From Xanthomonas sontii (lineage in GTDB: Bacteria > Pseudomonadota > Gammaproteobacteria > Xanthomonadales > Xanthomonadaceae): 64,000 nt of DNA. The notes beneath the pieces were generated by a model that worked only from the letters and a program-made list of their open reading frames with translations, did not search any database and was not told the origin of the DNA. The stretch is from assembly GCF_040529055.1 (NCBI RefSeq), contig NZ_CP132342.1:2788001-2852000 (forward strand), read 5' to 3'. Within the stretch, counting starts at the first letter, position 1. Each line of letters starts with the position of its first letter. Shown here piece after piece: positions 26,703-37,700 of the stretch. The position numbers and the translations under genes were made by a program.

Positions 26703-27899
26703 CTAGGCCGCCAAACCAGCCGCATGGCCCGAGGCCCAGGCCCACTGGAAGTTGTAGCCGCCCAGCCAGCCGGTGACGTCGAGCACTTCGCCGACGAAGT
26801 ACAGGCCGGGCACGCGCCGCGATTCCATGGTCGAGGACGACACCTGGTCGGTGTCCACGCCGCCCAGGGTGACTTCGGCGGTGCGGTAGCCCTCGGTGCC
26901 GCTGGCCACCAGCGGCCAGGCGCCGAGCAGCTCGGCGGCGGCGCGCAGCTGTGGCTCGTCCAGCTGGCGCACCGGCTTGTCCGGCAGCCACACCTCGCAC
27001 AGGCGTTGTGCGAAGCGGCGCGGCAGTGCCTCGCCGAGTACCGTGCGCAACTCGGCGGCGCCGCGCAGGCGTTTCTGTTCGCGCAGCCAGGTCGCCGCGT
27101 CCTGCCCCGCCAACAGGTCCAGGCGCAGGTCGTCGCCCGGTTGCCAGTACGAGGAGATCTGCAGGATCGCCGGGCCGCTGACGCCGCGGTGGGTGATCAG
27201 CATGAAGTTGCGGAAGCGCGCACCGTTGCAGCTGGCCTCCACCGGCAGCGCCAGGCCGGACAGGTCGTGCAGGCGTTCCTGGTGCTTGCCGCTCAGGGTC
27301 AGCGGCACCAGCCCGGCGCGGGTCGGCAACACCGCGTGGCCGAACTGCCGCGCCAGCTCGTAGCCGAAGCCGCTGGCGCCGAGGCTGGGGATCGACAGGC
27401 CGCCGGTCGCCACCACCAGCGAGGCCGCATGCACCGGGCCATCGTCGGTGTCCAGGCGGAACCCCTCGCTGCCGCGTTCCACCGCGCGCACGCTGCAGTC
27501 GGTGCGCACCGTCACCCCCGCCGCGGCGCACTCGTCCACCAGCATGCGCACGATCTGCTTGGAGGAGATGTCGCAGAACAGCTGGCCCAGTTCCTTCTCG
27601 TGATAGGCGATGCCGTGGCGCTCGACCAGGTCGATGAAGTCGTTGGGGCGGTAGCGGGCCAGCGCCGATTTGCAGAAGTGCGGATTGGCGGACAGGAAGT
27701 TGCCAGGCCCGGTGCCGGTATTGGTGAAGTTGCAGCGGCCGCCGCCGGACATCAGGATCTTCTTGCCGACCTTGTTGGCATGGTCGATCACCCGCACCCG
27801 GCGCCCGCGCTGGCCGGCGGCGATCGCGCACATCAGCCCGGCGGCGCCGGCGCCGAGTACCACGACATCAGTGCGGAGGGGAGCGGTCCCGGCGCTCAT
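26703..27899 (-). CDS. BaiN/RdsA (HI0933) family FAD-dependent oxidoreductase
   Basis: Predicted 398-residue flavoprotein. An N-terminal FAD-binding Rossmann motif (VVVLGAGAAGLMCAIAAGQRG) is followed by the family hallmark KILMSGGGRCNFTN, and the C-terminal FAD block GLYFVGEVLDVTGWLGGYNFQWAWASG is complete. Substrate is unknown: relatives act on rRNA or steroid-like substrates in other bacteria. It shares ATGA with the yaeQ stop (27896-27899), so the two are translationally coupled. The start gives the standard family N-terminus. Confidence 0.92.
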   Translation of the reverse strand: MSAGTAPLRTDVVVLGAGAAGLMCAIAAGQRGRRVRVIDHANKVGKKILMSGGGRCNFTNTGTGPGNFLSANPHFCKSALARYRPNDFIDLVERHGIAYHEKELGQLFCDISSKQIVRMLVDECAAAGVTVRTDCSVRAVERGSEGFRLDTDDGPVHAASLVVATGGLSIPSLGASGFGYELARQFGHAVLPTRAGLVPLTLSGKHQERLHDLSGLALPVEASCNGARFRNFMLITHRGVSGPAILQISSYWQPGDDLRLDLLAGQDAATWLREQKRLRGAAELRTVLGEALPRRFAQRLCEVWLPDKPVRQLDEPQLRAAAELLGAWPLVASGTEGYRTAEVTLGGVDTDQVSSSTMESRRVPGLYFVGEVLDVTGWLGGYNFQWAWASGHAAGLAA

Positions 27900-28441
27900 G
27901 CCGCGGCTTTGCGCACCGTGGGGGTGAAGGCGAAGCTGCCGCTGTCGCCCAGCCACTGCACCTCGCCGTCCTGGATCACCACGTCGAAGCGCATGCTGCG
28001 CTGGATCAGCTCGGCCGCCGCAGCGACGGCGTCGGCCGGCAAGTCGATCACCTGTACCGGCTTGAGCTTGATCAGCGCGGACGCGTTCTTGTCCCACCAG
28101 ATGTCCGCGGCGCGGCCGCCGTAGTTGGCCACCACCACCGAGCGCGCCCGGCCGCAGGCCTTGCGTACCCGCGATTCGTCGGGCTGGCCGACCTCGATCC
28201 ATTGCTCGATCGCGCCGGTGTAGTCCATCCGCCACAGGTCGGGTTCGTCGTCGCTGCTCAGGCCCTTGCCGAACAGCAGGCGCTCCTCGGCGTACAGGGC
28301 GAAGGTCAGCAGGCGCGCCATCAGCCGCTGATCGGTTTCGGACGGGTGTTGCGCCAGGGTCAGCGAATGGGCGGCGTAGTAGCCGCGGTCCATGTCGGAA
28401 ATCTGCAGCTCCGCCTTGCGGAGGGTGGCGGTGAGGGCCAT
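27896..28441 (-). CDS. yaeQ: YaeQ family protein
   Basis: Predicted 181 residues, matching YaeQ along its length: MALTATLRKAELQISDMDRGYY at the front, TLAQHPSETDQRLMARLLTFALYAEE in the middle and ALIKLKPVQVIDLP then a C-terminal WLGDSGSFAFTPTV. YaeQ has a PD-(D/E)xK-like nuclease fold; its biological role is not settled. First gene of a two-gene unit with the flavoprotein. Confidence 0.93.
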   Translation of the reverse strand: MALTATLRKAELQISDMDRGYYAAHSLTLAQHPSETDQRLMARLLTFALYAEERLLFGKGLSSDDEPDLWRMDYTGAIEQWIEVGQPDESRVRKACGRARSVVVANYGGRAADIWWDKNASALIKLKPVQVIDLPADAVAAAAELIQRSMRFDVVIQDGEVQWLGDSGSFAFTPTVRKAAA

Positions 28442-28932
28442 GCGGCTACCGGGATCGAGGGCGCACTAGGATACGGTGTGGGGCCGCCGCTGGCCGGGGA
28501 CTTGTGGGGGAGCGGGAGAATCGAGGCCGGGGGCGCGTGTCCGACCCGGGGGCCTGGCGGGGGCAGGGGGGAGCCACGGCCACCTCCGGCGTGGTCGCAG
28601 GCTCAGTCGCCGTTGTCCGGATCCTGGGCGGATTTGCGCAGTTTCCGCGGATCGGCAGGCGGATCGGCAGCGCTGGCGTTAACTTTAGGGTGGGGTTCAG
28701 CTTCCTTGTGGTGGATCCCGGTTTGTCTACACAAACATGTCGCTTTTTGATCACGACCCGCGTATGGTGGCCCCACTGTGTTTGCTAGAGTCACCGTGAA
28801 TCGTGGCTTGGTGCAGTAGATCTCACGATCCACTTCATCGTTCCGCTCGCTTTACTAACGCCTGCAACTCAGTCTCGGCCTCGATTTCCGATGGCTGCGA
28901 TTTCTTCAATTCAATGTTTCAGGAGTTAGCAA
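28442..28932. other. gap between yaeQ and the cold-shock gene, with a possible small minus-strand gene and a long 5' leader
   Basis: The left part (28442-28600) is extremely G-rich and shows no gene. On the minus strand a frame ending at 28603 has coding-like composition near its end (ADPPADPRKLRKSAQDPDNGD, GC-rich third positions), but its start is unclear. From about 28780 the sequence becomes less GC-rich and probably includes the cold-shock promoter and a long untranslated leader, as is usual for csp mRNAs. An AGGAG lies at 28921-28925. Confidence 0.45.
28603..28725 (-). CDS. possible small protein, start uncertain
   Basis: The last 25 or so codons before the TGA at 28603 (AADPPADPRKLRKSAQDPDNGD region) have the strong GC third-position bias of genes in this window and yield a charged, plausible C-terminus. 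The frame stays open upstream to at least 28833. No ATG with a ribosome site is obvious; the coordinates begin at a TTG-like position and are only a guess. It may be a degraded gene remnant. I do not recognise a family. Confidence 0.22.
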   Translation of the reverse strand, partial: QTGIHHKEAEPHPKVNASAADPPADPRKLRKSAQDPDNGD

Positions 28933-29142
28933 ATGTCTGAGCGTCAGAACGGTACCGTGAAGTGGTTCAACGATGCCAAGGGCTTCGGCTTCATCACCCC
29001 GGAAAGCGGCCCGGACCTGTTCGTGCATTTCCGCGCGATCCAGGGCACCGGCTTCAAGTCGCTGCAGGAAGGCCAGAAGGTGACCTTCGTCGCCGTGCAG
29101 GGCCAGAAGGGTATGCAGGCTGACCAGGTGCAGGCCGTCTAA
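28933..29142 (+). CDS. cold-shock domain protein (CspA family)
   Basis: Predicted 69-residue single cold-shock domain. RNP1 is KGFGFITP and RNP2 is DLFVHFRAI, preceded by [10 protein letters not shown]. It binds single-stranded RNA or DNA and acts as an RNA chaperone. RNP2 has VHFRAI where many CspA proteins have VHFSAI. A strong AGGAG lies eight bases before the ATG and a good terminator follows, so the gene is monocistronic. Confidence 0.96.
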   Translation: MSERQNGTVKWFNDAKGFGFITPESGPDLFVHFRAIQGTGFKSLQEGQKVTFVAVQGQKGMQADQVQAV

Positions 29143-29167
29143 GGACGTCTGCCACCGCAAGGTGCCG

Positions 29168-29199
29168 AACGCCGGGAGCGCAAGCTTCCGGCGTTTTTG
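29168..29199 (+). terminator. terminator of the cold-shock gene
   Basis: Stem AACGCCGGGAGC/GCTTCCGGCGTT (one G-U pair) with loop GCAA, followed by TTTTTGT. It starts 25 bases after the stop codon. Confidence 0.88.
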
Positions 29200-29346
29200 T
29201 TTGGGTGTTTCTTTTTTCGGGCAGCGAACTTCCGCTGATCGCGGCGCCGTCGCCATGGCGCCAGATGCAGCGACCATGCCCTGCATGCGCGGGTTCACAC
29301 CTGCATCCGGCTACCATGGCGGCCCCCGAGCTCCGGAGCCGTCGCC

Positions 29347-30039
29347 ATGATCACCGTGCATCACCTCAACCAGTCCCGGTCGCAGCGCGTGCTGTGGTTG
29401 CTGGAGGAACTGGCGCTGCCGTACCAGGTGATCAAGTACCAGCGCGATTCCAAGACCATGCTGGCGCCGCCGGAGCTGCGCGCGATCCATCCGCTGGGCA
29501 AGTCGCCGGTGCTGGTGGACGACGGTCACGTCCTCGCCGAGTCCGGGGCCATCCTCGACTATCTGGTGGACCGCTACGACACCGGCAGCACGCTGTCGCC
29601 GGCGCCGCAGCCGCTGGATTCGCCCGAGCGCCTGCGCTACCGCTACTGGATGCACTACGCCGAGGGGTCGGCGATGCCGCCGCTGCTGATGAGCCTGGTA
29701 TTCGGGCGGATCCGCTCGGCGAAGATGCCGTTCTTCGCGCGGCCGATCGCCAAGGCCATCGTCGACAAGGCGATGCATGGTTTCGTCGGTCCGCAGGTGC
29801 GTCTGCACCTGGACTGGATGGAGCGCGAACTGGCCGAGACCGGCTGGTTCGCCGGCGACCGCTTCACCGCCGCGGACGTGCAGATGAGCTTCCCGGTGCA
29901 GGCCGCCGCGGCGCGCATCGGCCTGCAGACGCATCCGAACCTGGCCGGGTTCGTGCAGCGGATCGAGCAGCGCCCCGCCTATCAGCGCGCGCTGCAGCAG
30001 GGTGGTCCATTCGAACTGCTCGGCAGCGCGGACGGCTGA
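29347..30039 (+). CDS. glutathione S-transferase family protein
   Basis: Predicted 230 residues. The N-terminal thioredoxin-like domain (1-80) has HHLNQSRSQRVLWLLEEL, with catalytic Ser/Arg candidates, the cis-Pro in KSPVLVDD and the Glu-Ser glutathione site LAESGAILDYL. The helical C-terminal domain contains WFAGDRFTAADVQMSFPV, a typical GST segment with its N-capping motif. A general detoxification role is likely; substrate unknown. The ATG at 29347 begins a compact GST start. Confidence 0.92.
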   Translation: MITVHHLNQSRSQRVLWLLEELALPYQVIKYQRDSKTMLAPPELRAIHPLGKSPVLVDDGHVLAESGAILDYLVDRYDTGSTLSPAPQPLDSPERLRYRYWMHYAEGSAMPPLLMSLVFGRIRSAKMPFFARPIAKAIVDKAMHGFVGPQVRLHLDWMERELAETGWFAGDRFTAADVQMSFPVQAAAARIGLQTHPNLAGFVQRIEQRPAYQRALQQGGPFELLGSADG

Positions 30040-30060
30040 GTTCCGTCCGCGTCATCCGGG

Positions 30061-30954
30061 TCAACGGGCGGCGGGACGTGCCCGGCAGGCACGCACGAAG
30101 GCGATGCTGTCGGCCATGACCGGCAGCGCCGGGTCGTCCTTGCGCAGCGCCAGCACCAGGCGCATGTGGCCGACGCCGGGATAGGTCTTCAGTTCGGCCG
30201 GTACCCCGGCGCGCTGCAGCGCGGCCTGCAGCGACTGGCTGTTGTGCGGCTCCACCACGGTGTCGGCGTCGCCGTGCAGCAGCAGCGCCGGCGGCTCGTC
30301 GCCGTCGACGAAGTTCACCGGCTGCGAGCGCCGCTGTTGCGCCGGGTCCTGGCCGAACATGCCGATCAGGTCCGGATCGGTCAGCGGCAGGAAGTCGTAG
30401 GGGCCGGCCAGCCCGACCAGGCCGCACAGTTGCCGCGGCGACAGGCCCTGCGCCTGCAGCCAATGACCGTCGGTGGCCAGCAGCGCGGCGATGTGCGCAC
30501 CGGCGGAGTGGCCCATCAGCACCAGCCGTTGCGGATCGCCGCCGTAGTCGGCGGCATGGCGCCGGCTCCAGGCCACCGCCGTGGCGGCATCGCGCATGAA
30601 GCCGTCCAGGGTCACCTGCGGATACTTGCGGTAGTCCGGCACGATCGCGACCACGCCGTGCCGCGCCAGCGCTTCGCCGGCCCAGCGGTAGTTCTGGCGG
30701 TCGCCGGTCTTCCAGGTACCGCCGTGGAAGAACACCACCACCGGCGCGTGCTCCACCCCGGCGGGGCGGTACACGTCCAGTGCCAGGCCATGCGCCGCGT
30801 CGTAGACGATCCCACGTTGCTCGTGGAGGCCATGCCGCGAGGAACTGGCGTTGAGGCCGCCGAAGAACAGGCTGCTGCAGGCCGAGACCAGCAGCGAGGA
30901 GAGGGCGATCAGGGCGTTGCGGGGCCAGCGGGGCGAAGACGGTCGGTCGGACAT
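30061..30954 (-). CDS. alpha/beta-hydrolase esterase, predicted lipoprotein
   Basis: Predicted 297-residue carboxylesterase of the HSL/BD-FAE type. The oxyanion motif HGG is at 77-79 in VVFFHGGTW, the nucleophile Ser150 is in MGHSAGAH, the acid Asp231 in [11 protein letters not shown] and the base His263 in GVGHMRL. The N-terminus carries a lipobox (VSAC, Cys26), so the enzyme is probably anchored in the envelope. It is transcribed away from selO, with a repeat fragment in the shared gap. Substrate unknown. Confidence 0.88.
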   Translation of the reverse strand: MSDRPSSPRWPRNALIALSSLLVSACSSLFFGGLNASSSRHGLHEQRGIVYDAAHGLALDVYRPAGVEHAPVVVFFHGGTWKTGDRQNYRWAGEALARHGVVAIVPDYRKYPQVTLDGFMRDAATAVAWSRRHAADYGGDPQRLVLMGHSAGAHIAALLATDGHWLQAQGLSPRQLCGLVGLAGPYDFLPLTDPDLIGMFGQDPAQQRRSQPVNFVDGDEPPALLLHGDADTVVEPHNSQSLQAALQRAGVPAELKTYPGVGHMRLVLALRKDDPALPVMADSIAFVRACRARPAAR

Positions 30955-31081
30955 GGGCGATCCCTGAGAGGAGCGCGGAGCATGCCGGATGCCCATGTCG
31001 GCGGCGAGTGGAGGTGGGGCGGGGAGTGGGGATTGGTCAAAGCGGGGGTTACTGCGCGTACGCTGGGTTCGCGGTGGTCGG

Positions 31082-31124
31082 ACCCTCACCCCAACCCCTC
31101 TCCCGGGGGGAGAGGGGCTTTTCG
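31082..31124. repeat. single fragment of the CCCTCACCCCAACCCCTCTCCC repeat
   Basis: GACCCTCACCCCAACCCCTC, a CCCCTCTCCC/GGGAGAGGGG stem (31095-31117) and a CTTTT tail. It is one arm of the element found twice at 20569-20862. It lies in the gap upstream of selO; the tail gives it a terminator-like look, but no plus-strand gene ends here. Confidence 0.7.
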
Positions 31125-31205
31125 GGCTCTCGCGATACCTGGCGTGCACTGGATGCTCACCTCGCGGACTTTCCAATGAAGCCCGCGACTTCTACGCTCT
31201 TGCCC

Positions 31206-32777
<1,572 letters not shown>

Positions 32778-32796
32778 GCGGGGCCGGCGCGTGCGC

Positions 32797-33501
32797 TCAG
32801 GGCGCGGTCGCGCCGCGATAGCGCCAGGCGGCCAGGAAGGTCGCCACCACTTCCTCCGCCAGCGCCTGCTGCGCGGCCGCGTCCGGCGCCTGTCCGTTGA
32901 GCATCGCGCCGGGATAGGCATAGCCGAAGGTGGCGCCGATGAACGCGGTGGCGGCGAGGGTGGGGCGTGCGACCTGCACGTCGCCGCGCGCGTGCAGGGT
33001 CTGCAGCAAGGCGCTCAGGCGCTCGCGCAGGCGGCCGGCGCGGCGCTGGTGCAGCGACTGCAGCAGGTCCGGCATCTGCGCGCTGGCCTGCACCAGCAGG
33101 CGATGCAGGCGCAAGGCGTCGGGCGCGTACAGGTGCGCCGGCACGGTCAGCGCGATCTGCCGCAGGGTCGCGGGCAGGTCCTGCGCGGTGGCGCTGCCGA
33201 TGTTTTCGAAGCGCGCCTGCAGTTCCTCGTTCAAGGCCTCGAACACCTGCATCAGCAGCTCGGCCTTGCTGGAAAAATGGTTGTACAGGCTCTGCCGGGT
33301 GAGTCCGGCCTGGCTGGCGATCTGTTCCAGCGACACGTCCAGCCCGTGTTCCAGCAGCAGGGTGCGTGCCGCTGCCAGCAGGCGTGGCCGCGCCAGTGCC
33401 GGCCGTCCACGCGGGCGCGCGGGGACGCCCGTTGTCGCCGGCTCGGCCGTCGCCGTCGCAGTTTGCGCATCCTGGCGGCGAAGGGTTGTGCTTCCCTTCA
33501 T
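32797..33501 (-). CDS. TetR-family repressor, divergent from an RND pump
   Basis: Predicted 234 residues. The HTH is LEQIASQAGLTRQSLYNHFSSKAELL (about 57-82), preceded by an Arg/Pro-rich tail. The C-terminal ligand domain is helical and contains FIGATFGYAYPG. It is encoded back to back with the RND adaptor, the standard position for the local repressor of an efflux pump. The shared promoter region is short and AT-rich. Confidence 0.92.
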   Translation of the reverse strand: MKGSTTLRRQDAQTATATAEPATTGVPARPRGRPALARPRLLAAARTLLLEHGLDVSLEQIASQAGLTRQSLYNHFSSKAELLMQVFEALNEELQARFENIGSATAQDLPATLRQIALTVPAHLYAPDALRLHRLLVQASAQMPDLLQSLHQRRAGRLRERLSALLQTLHARGDVQVARPTLAATAFIGATFGYAYPGAMLNGQAPDAAAQQALAEEVVATFLAAWRYRGATAP

Positions 33502-33563
33502 GATTGTTTTTTTGTCTTTGAGTAAATTAAATGATCCTCCCCGCCGTCCCCAGGATCAAGCGC
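33502..33563. promoter_or_regulatory. AT-rich divergent promoter between tetR and the RND operon
   Basis: About 35 bases (33501-33535) are A/T-rich (TTTTTTTGTCTTTGAGTAAA, TTAAATGAT), unlike surrounding DNA. Both promoters and the repressor site must fit here. AGGA at 33552-33555 is the ribosome site for the adaptor ATG at 33564. No perfect palindrome is seen, so the operator is not defined. Confidence 0.5.
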
Positions 33564-34727
33564 ATGCCCGCGCCTTTCGTCCAGCGCCGCCGCGCGCTGC
33601 CGTTGCTGCTGTCCGTCGTCGTGCTCGCGTTCGCCGGCTGCAAGGGGGGAGGCAAGGCCCCGGCGCCGGCAGCGAAGACGGTGGAGGTGGTGACCCTGCA
33701 GCCGCAGAGCGTGCCGCTGAGCGTGGAACTGGCCGGGCGTACCGTGGCCTCGGAAGAATCGGAGGTGCGGCCGCAGGTCAGCGGCATCCTGCGCCAGCGG
33801 CTGTTCGAGGAGGGCGCCACGGTGCGGGCCGGGCAGCCGCTGTTCCAGATCGAGCCGACCCTGTACCAGGCCGCGGCCAACCAGGCGCAGGCCAACCTGG
33901 CCACCGCCGAGGCCACGCTCGCCGCCGCCACGCTGCGCGCCGAGCGTTACCGCACCCTGGGCAAGACCCGGCTGGCCGCGCAGCAGGACGTGGACGATGC
34001 GCAGGCCGCCTACAAGCAGGCGCTGGCCAGCCGCGACGCGCAACGCGCGGCGCTGGACACCGCGCGCACGCAGCTGCGCTTCGCCACGGTGCTGGCGCCG
34101 ATCGGCGGGCGCATCGGCCGCGCGCGGGTGACCCCCGGCGCGCTGGTCACCGCCAATCAGACCGATGCCATCGCCAAGATCCAGCAACTGGATCCGATGA
34201 ACGTGGACATCACCCAGTCCGGCAATCAGTTCCTGGCGCTGCGTCGGGCGATTGCCGCCGGCGGCGTGCAGCCGGCCAGCACGCAGGTACGGCTGACCCT
34301 GTCCGACGGTACTGCGTATCCGCTGCCGGGCACGCTGGAGTTCGCCGACCTCGACGTGGAGGAGACCACTGGTGCGGTGACCCTGCGCGCGCGTTTCCCC
34401 AATCCCGATGCGCAACTGTTGCCGGGCATGTATGTGCGCGCGCTGGTCGGGCAGGGCGTGCGCCAGCAGGCGCTGCTGGTGCCGCAGGCGGCGGTGGACC
34501 GCACCCCGCGCGGCGAGGCGGTGGCCTGGGTGGTGGGCGCCGACGACGTGGTGCGCCAGCGCGAGTTCACCACGCTGCGCGCGGTCGGCGACCGCTGGCT
34601 GGTCGGCGATGGCCTCAAGCCCGGCGAGCGGGTGGTGGTGGCGGGCCGGCAAGGCCTCAGCGACGGTGCCAAGGTGACGGTGAAGACCGCCGCCGCCGCG
34701 GCCGCGCCTGCCGCCGGCCAGGGCTGA
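33564..34727 (+). CDS. RND efflux periplasmic adaptor (MexA/AcrA-like)
   Basis: Predicted 387-residue lipoprotein: lipobox FAGC with Cys26. The membrane-fusion layout is clear: beta segment VELAGRTVASEESEVRPQVSG, lipoyl-like ILRQRLFEEGATVRAGQPLFQIE, a coiled-coil hairpin (about 100-170), then FATVLAPIGGRIGRARVTPGA and the C-terminal barrel ending with GLSDGAKV. It ties the RND pump to an outer-membrane channel. ATG 33564 is preferred over 33531 because of the AGGA eight bases upstream. Confidence 0.93.
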   Translation: MPAPFVQRRRALPLLLSVVVLAFAGCKGGGKAPAPAAKTVEVVTLQPQSVPLSVELAGRTVASEESEVRPQVSGILRQRLFEEGATVRAGQPLFQIEPTLYQAAANQAQANLATAEATLAAATLRAERYRTLGKTRLAAQQDVDDAQAAYKQALASRDAQRAALDTARTQLRFATVLAPIGGRIGRARVTPGALVTANQTDAIAKIQQLDPMNVDITQSGNQFLALRRAIAAGGVQPASTQVRLTLSDGTAYPLPGTLEFADLDVEETTGAVTLRARFPNPDAQLLPGMYVRALVGQGVRQQALLVPQAAVDRTPRGEAVAWVVGADDVVRQREFTTLRAVGDRWLVGDGLKPGERVVVAGRQGLSDGAKVTVKTAAAAAAPAAGQG

Positions 34728-34733
34728 GCCGGC

Positions 34734-37700
34734 ATGCTGCCGCGTTTCTTCATCCACCGCCCGATCTTCGCCTGGGTCCTGGCCATCTGCATCATGGCCG
34801 CCGGCGCCATCGCCGTGTTCACCCTGCCGATCGAGCAGTACCCGGACATCGCGCCGCCCTCGGTCAACGTCACCGCCACCTACAACGGCGCCTCGGCGCA
34901 GACCGTGGAGGACAGCGTCACCCAGGTGATCGAACAGCAGATCAAGGGCATCGACCACCTGCTGTACTTCTCCTCGACCAGTTCCTCGTCGGGGCAGGCG
35001 CGGATCAGCATCACCTTCGACCAGGCGGCCAACCCGGACATCGCCCAGGTGCAGGTGCAGAACGCGGTCAACCAGGCGCTCAACCGGCTGCCGCAGGAAG
35101 TGCAGCAGCAGGGCGTGACCGTGGCCAAGTCGCAGGGCGACAGCCTGATGGCGGTGGCGATCTACGACCGCACCGACCGCATGGACAACGTCGACATCTC
35201 CGACTACTTGGTCAGCACCCTGCAGGACCCGATCAGCCGCATCAACGGCGTCGGAGAGATCAACGTGTTCGGCGCGCAGTACGCGATGCGGGTCTGGCTG
35301 GACCCGCACAAGCTCAACGCCTACCAACTGATGCCCGGCGACGTGCGCAGCGCGATCCTGGCGCAGAACACCCAGGTCACCGCCGGCGAACTCGGCGCGC
35401 TGCCCACCGGCGCCGAGCAGGAACTCAACGCCACGGTCACCGCGCAGTCGCGGCTGCAGACGCCCGAGCAGTTCCGGCAGATCATCCTGGCCACGCGCGC
35501 GGACGGTTCCAGCGTGCGCCTGGGCGATGTGGCGCGGGTGGAGATCGGCGCGGAGAACTACCAGAACAACGCCACGCTCAACGGTCACCCGGCGTCCGGC
35601 TTCTCGGTGACGCTGTCCGCCGGCGCCAATGCGATCGCCACCTCCGACGCGATCCACGCCACCATCGAACGGCTCAAGCCGACCTTCCCGCCGGGCCTGG
35701 ACGTGGCCTATCCGCGCGACAGCACGCCGTTCGTGCGCATTTCGATCGAGAACGTGGTGCACACACTGGCCGAGGCCATCGTGCTGGTGGTGGTGGTGAT
35801 GTTCCTGTTCCTGCAGAACGCGCGCGCCACGCTGATCCCCGCGATCACCGTGCCGGTGGTGCTGCTGGGCACCTTCGGCATCCTCGCCGCGGCAGGCTTC
35901 ACCATCAACACGCTGACCCTGTTCGCGATGGTGCTGGCGATCGGCCTGCTGGTCGACGACGCCATCGTGGTGGTGGAGAACGTCGAGCGGATCATGCATG
36001 AGGAACACCTGCCGCCGCGCGAGGCCACCGAGCGCTCGATGGGCGAGATCACCGGTGCGCTGATCGGCATCACCGTGGTGCTGGGCGCGGTGTTCCTGCC
36101 GATGGCGTTCTTCGGCGGCTCCACCGGCATCATCTACCGGCAGTTCTCCATCACCATCGCCTCGGCGATGGCGCTGTCGGCGCTGGTCGCGCTGACCCTG
36201 ACCCCGGCGCTGTGCGCGACCCTGCTCAAGCCGGTGGAGCAGGAGCGCAAGCTCGGCCGTTTCTTCCAGTGGTTCAACCGCAGCGTCGAGCGCGGCCAGC
36301 AGGCCTACCAGCGCCGCCTCGGCACGGTGCTGCAGCGGCCGCGGCGCTGGATGGCGCTGTATGCGCTGGTAGCGCTGGCGATGGTGGTGCTGTACATGCG
36401 CATGCCGACCGGCTTCCTGCCGGTGGAGGACCAGGGCCAGGTGCAGATCCAGTTCACCACCCCGGAAGGCACGCCGCTGGCCAAGACCCAGGCGCTGGGC
36501 AAGCGCATCAGCGATTACTTCATGACCCACGAGAAGGCCAATCTCACCGCGATCTTCATGGTGGTCGGCCGCAACAACGCCGGCACCGGGCAGAACGCCG
36601 GCCAGGCCTTCGTGGCGCTCACGCCGTGGGGCGAGCGCAACCGCGACAACACCGCACAGGCCATCATCGACCGCGCCAACGCGCATTTCCGCGGGGTCAG
36701 CGATGCCAAGATCAGCGTGCTGTCGCCGCCGGCGGTGCGCGGCCTGGGCCAGTCCAGCGGCTTCGAGCTGTGGATCCGCGACAGCGACGGCGCCGGCCGC
36801 GCGGCGCTGCTGAAGGCGCAGCAGCAGGTGCTCAAGGAGGCCGGCGACGATCCGCAGCTGACCGCGGTGCGGCTCAACGGCCTGGGCGACAAGGCGCAAC
36901 TGCAGGTGGACATCGACCACGCCCAGGCCAGCGCGCTGGGCCTGGCGCAGAGCGACATCAACGCGACCCTGGCCACCGCCTGGGGCGGCAGCTACGTCAA
37001 CGACTTCATCGACCGCGGCCGGGTCAAGCGCGTGTACGTGCAGGGCGATGCGCCGTACCGCGCGCTGCCGGAGGACATCGCGCAGTGGTACGTGCGCGGC
37101 AGCGGCGGGCAGATGGCGCCGTTCGCCAGTTTCGCCAGCACCCACTGGACCCGCGGCCCGCAGTTGCAGCAGCGCTTCAACGGCCTGCCGGCATCGCAGA
37201 TCCAGGGCGGCGCGGCGGCCGGCAGCAGTTCCGGCGAGGCGATGCAGCGGATGCAGGCGCTGGTGGCCAAGCAGGAGGGCTTCGATCTGCAATGGAGCGG
37301 GCTGTCCTACCAGGAGCAGTTGTCCAGCAACCAGACGCTGTGGCTGTACACCGCCTCGATCCTGTTCATTTTCCTGTGCCTGGCGGCGCTGTACGAAAGC
37401 TGGTCGATCCCGGTGGCGGTGCTGCTGGTGATTCCGCTGGGTGTGGTCGGCACCGTGCTGGCGACCACCCTGGCCGGGTTCGTCAACGACATCTACTTCC
37501 AGGTCGGCCTGCTGACCACGATCGGCCTGTCGGCGAAGAACGCGATCCTGATCGTCGAATTCGCCGAGGCGCGGCAGCGTGCCGGGCGACCGTTGCTGGA
37601 AGCAACACTGGAAGGCGCGCGGCTGCGCCTGCGGCCGATCGTGATGACCTCGCTGGCGTTCGTCGCCGGTGTGTTGCCGCTGGCGCTGTCCACCGGCGCC

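Noticed and set aside
31095..31121. Terminator upstream of selO
   Set aside because: The stem and CTTTT tail look right, but no plus-strand gene ends here and it is a copy of the dispersed repeat family.
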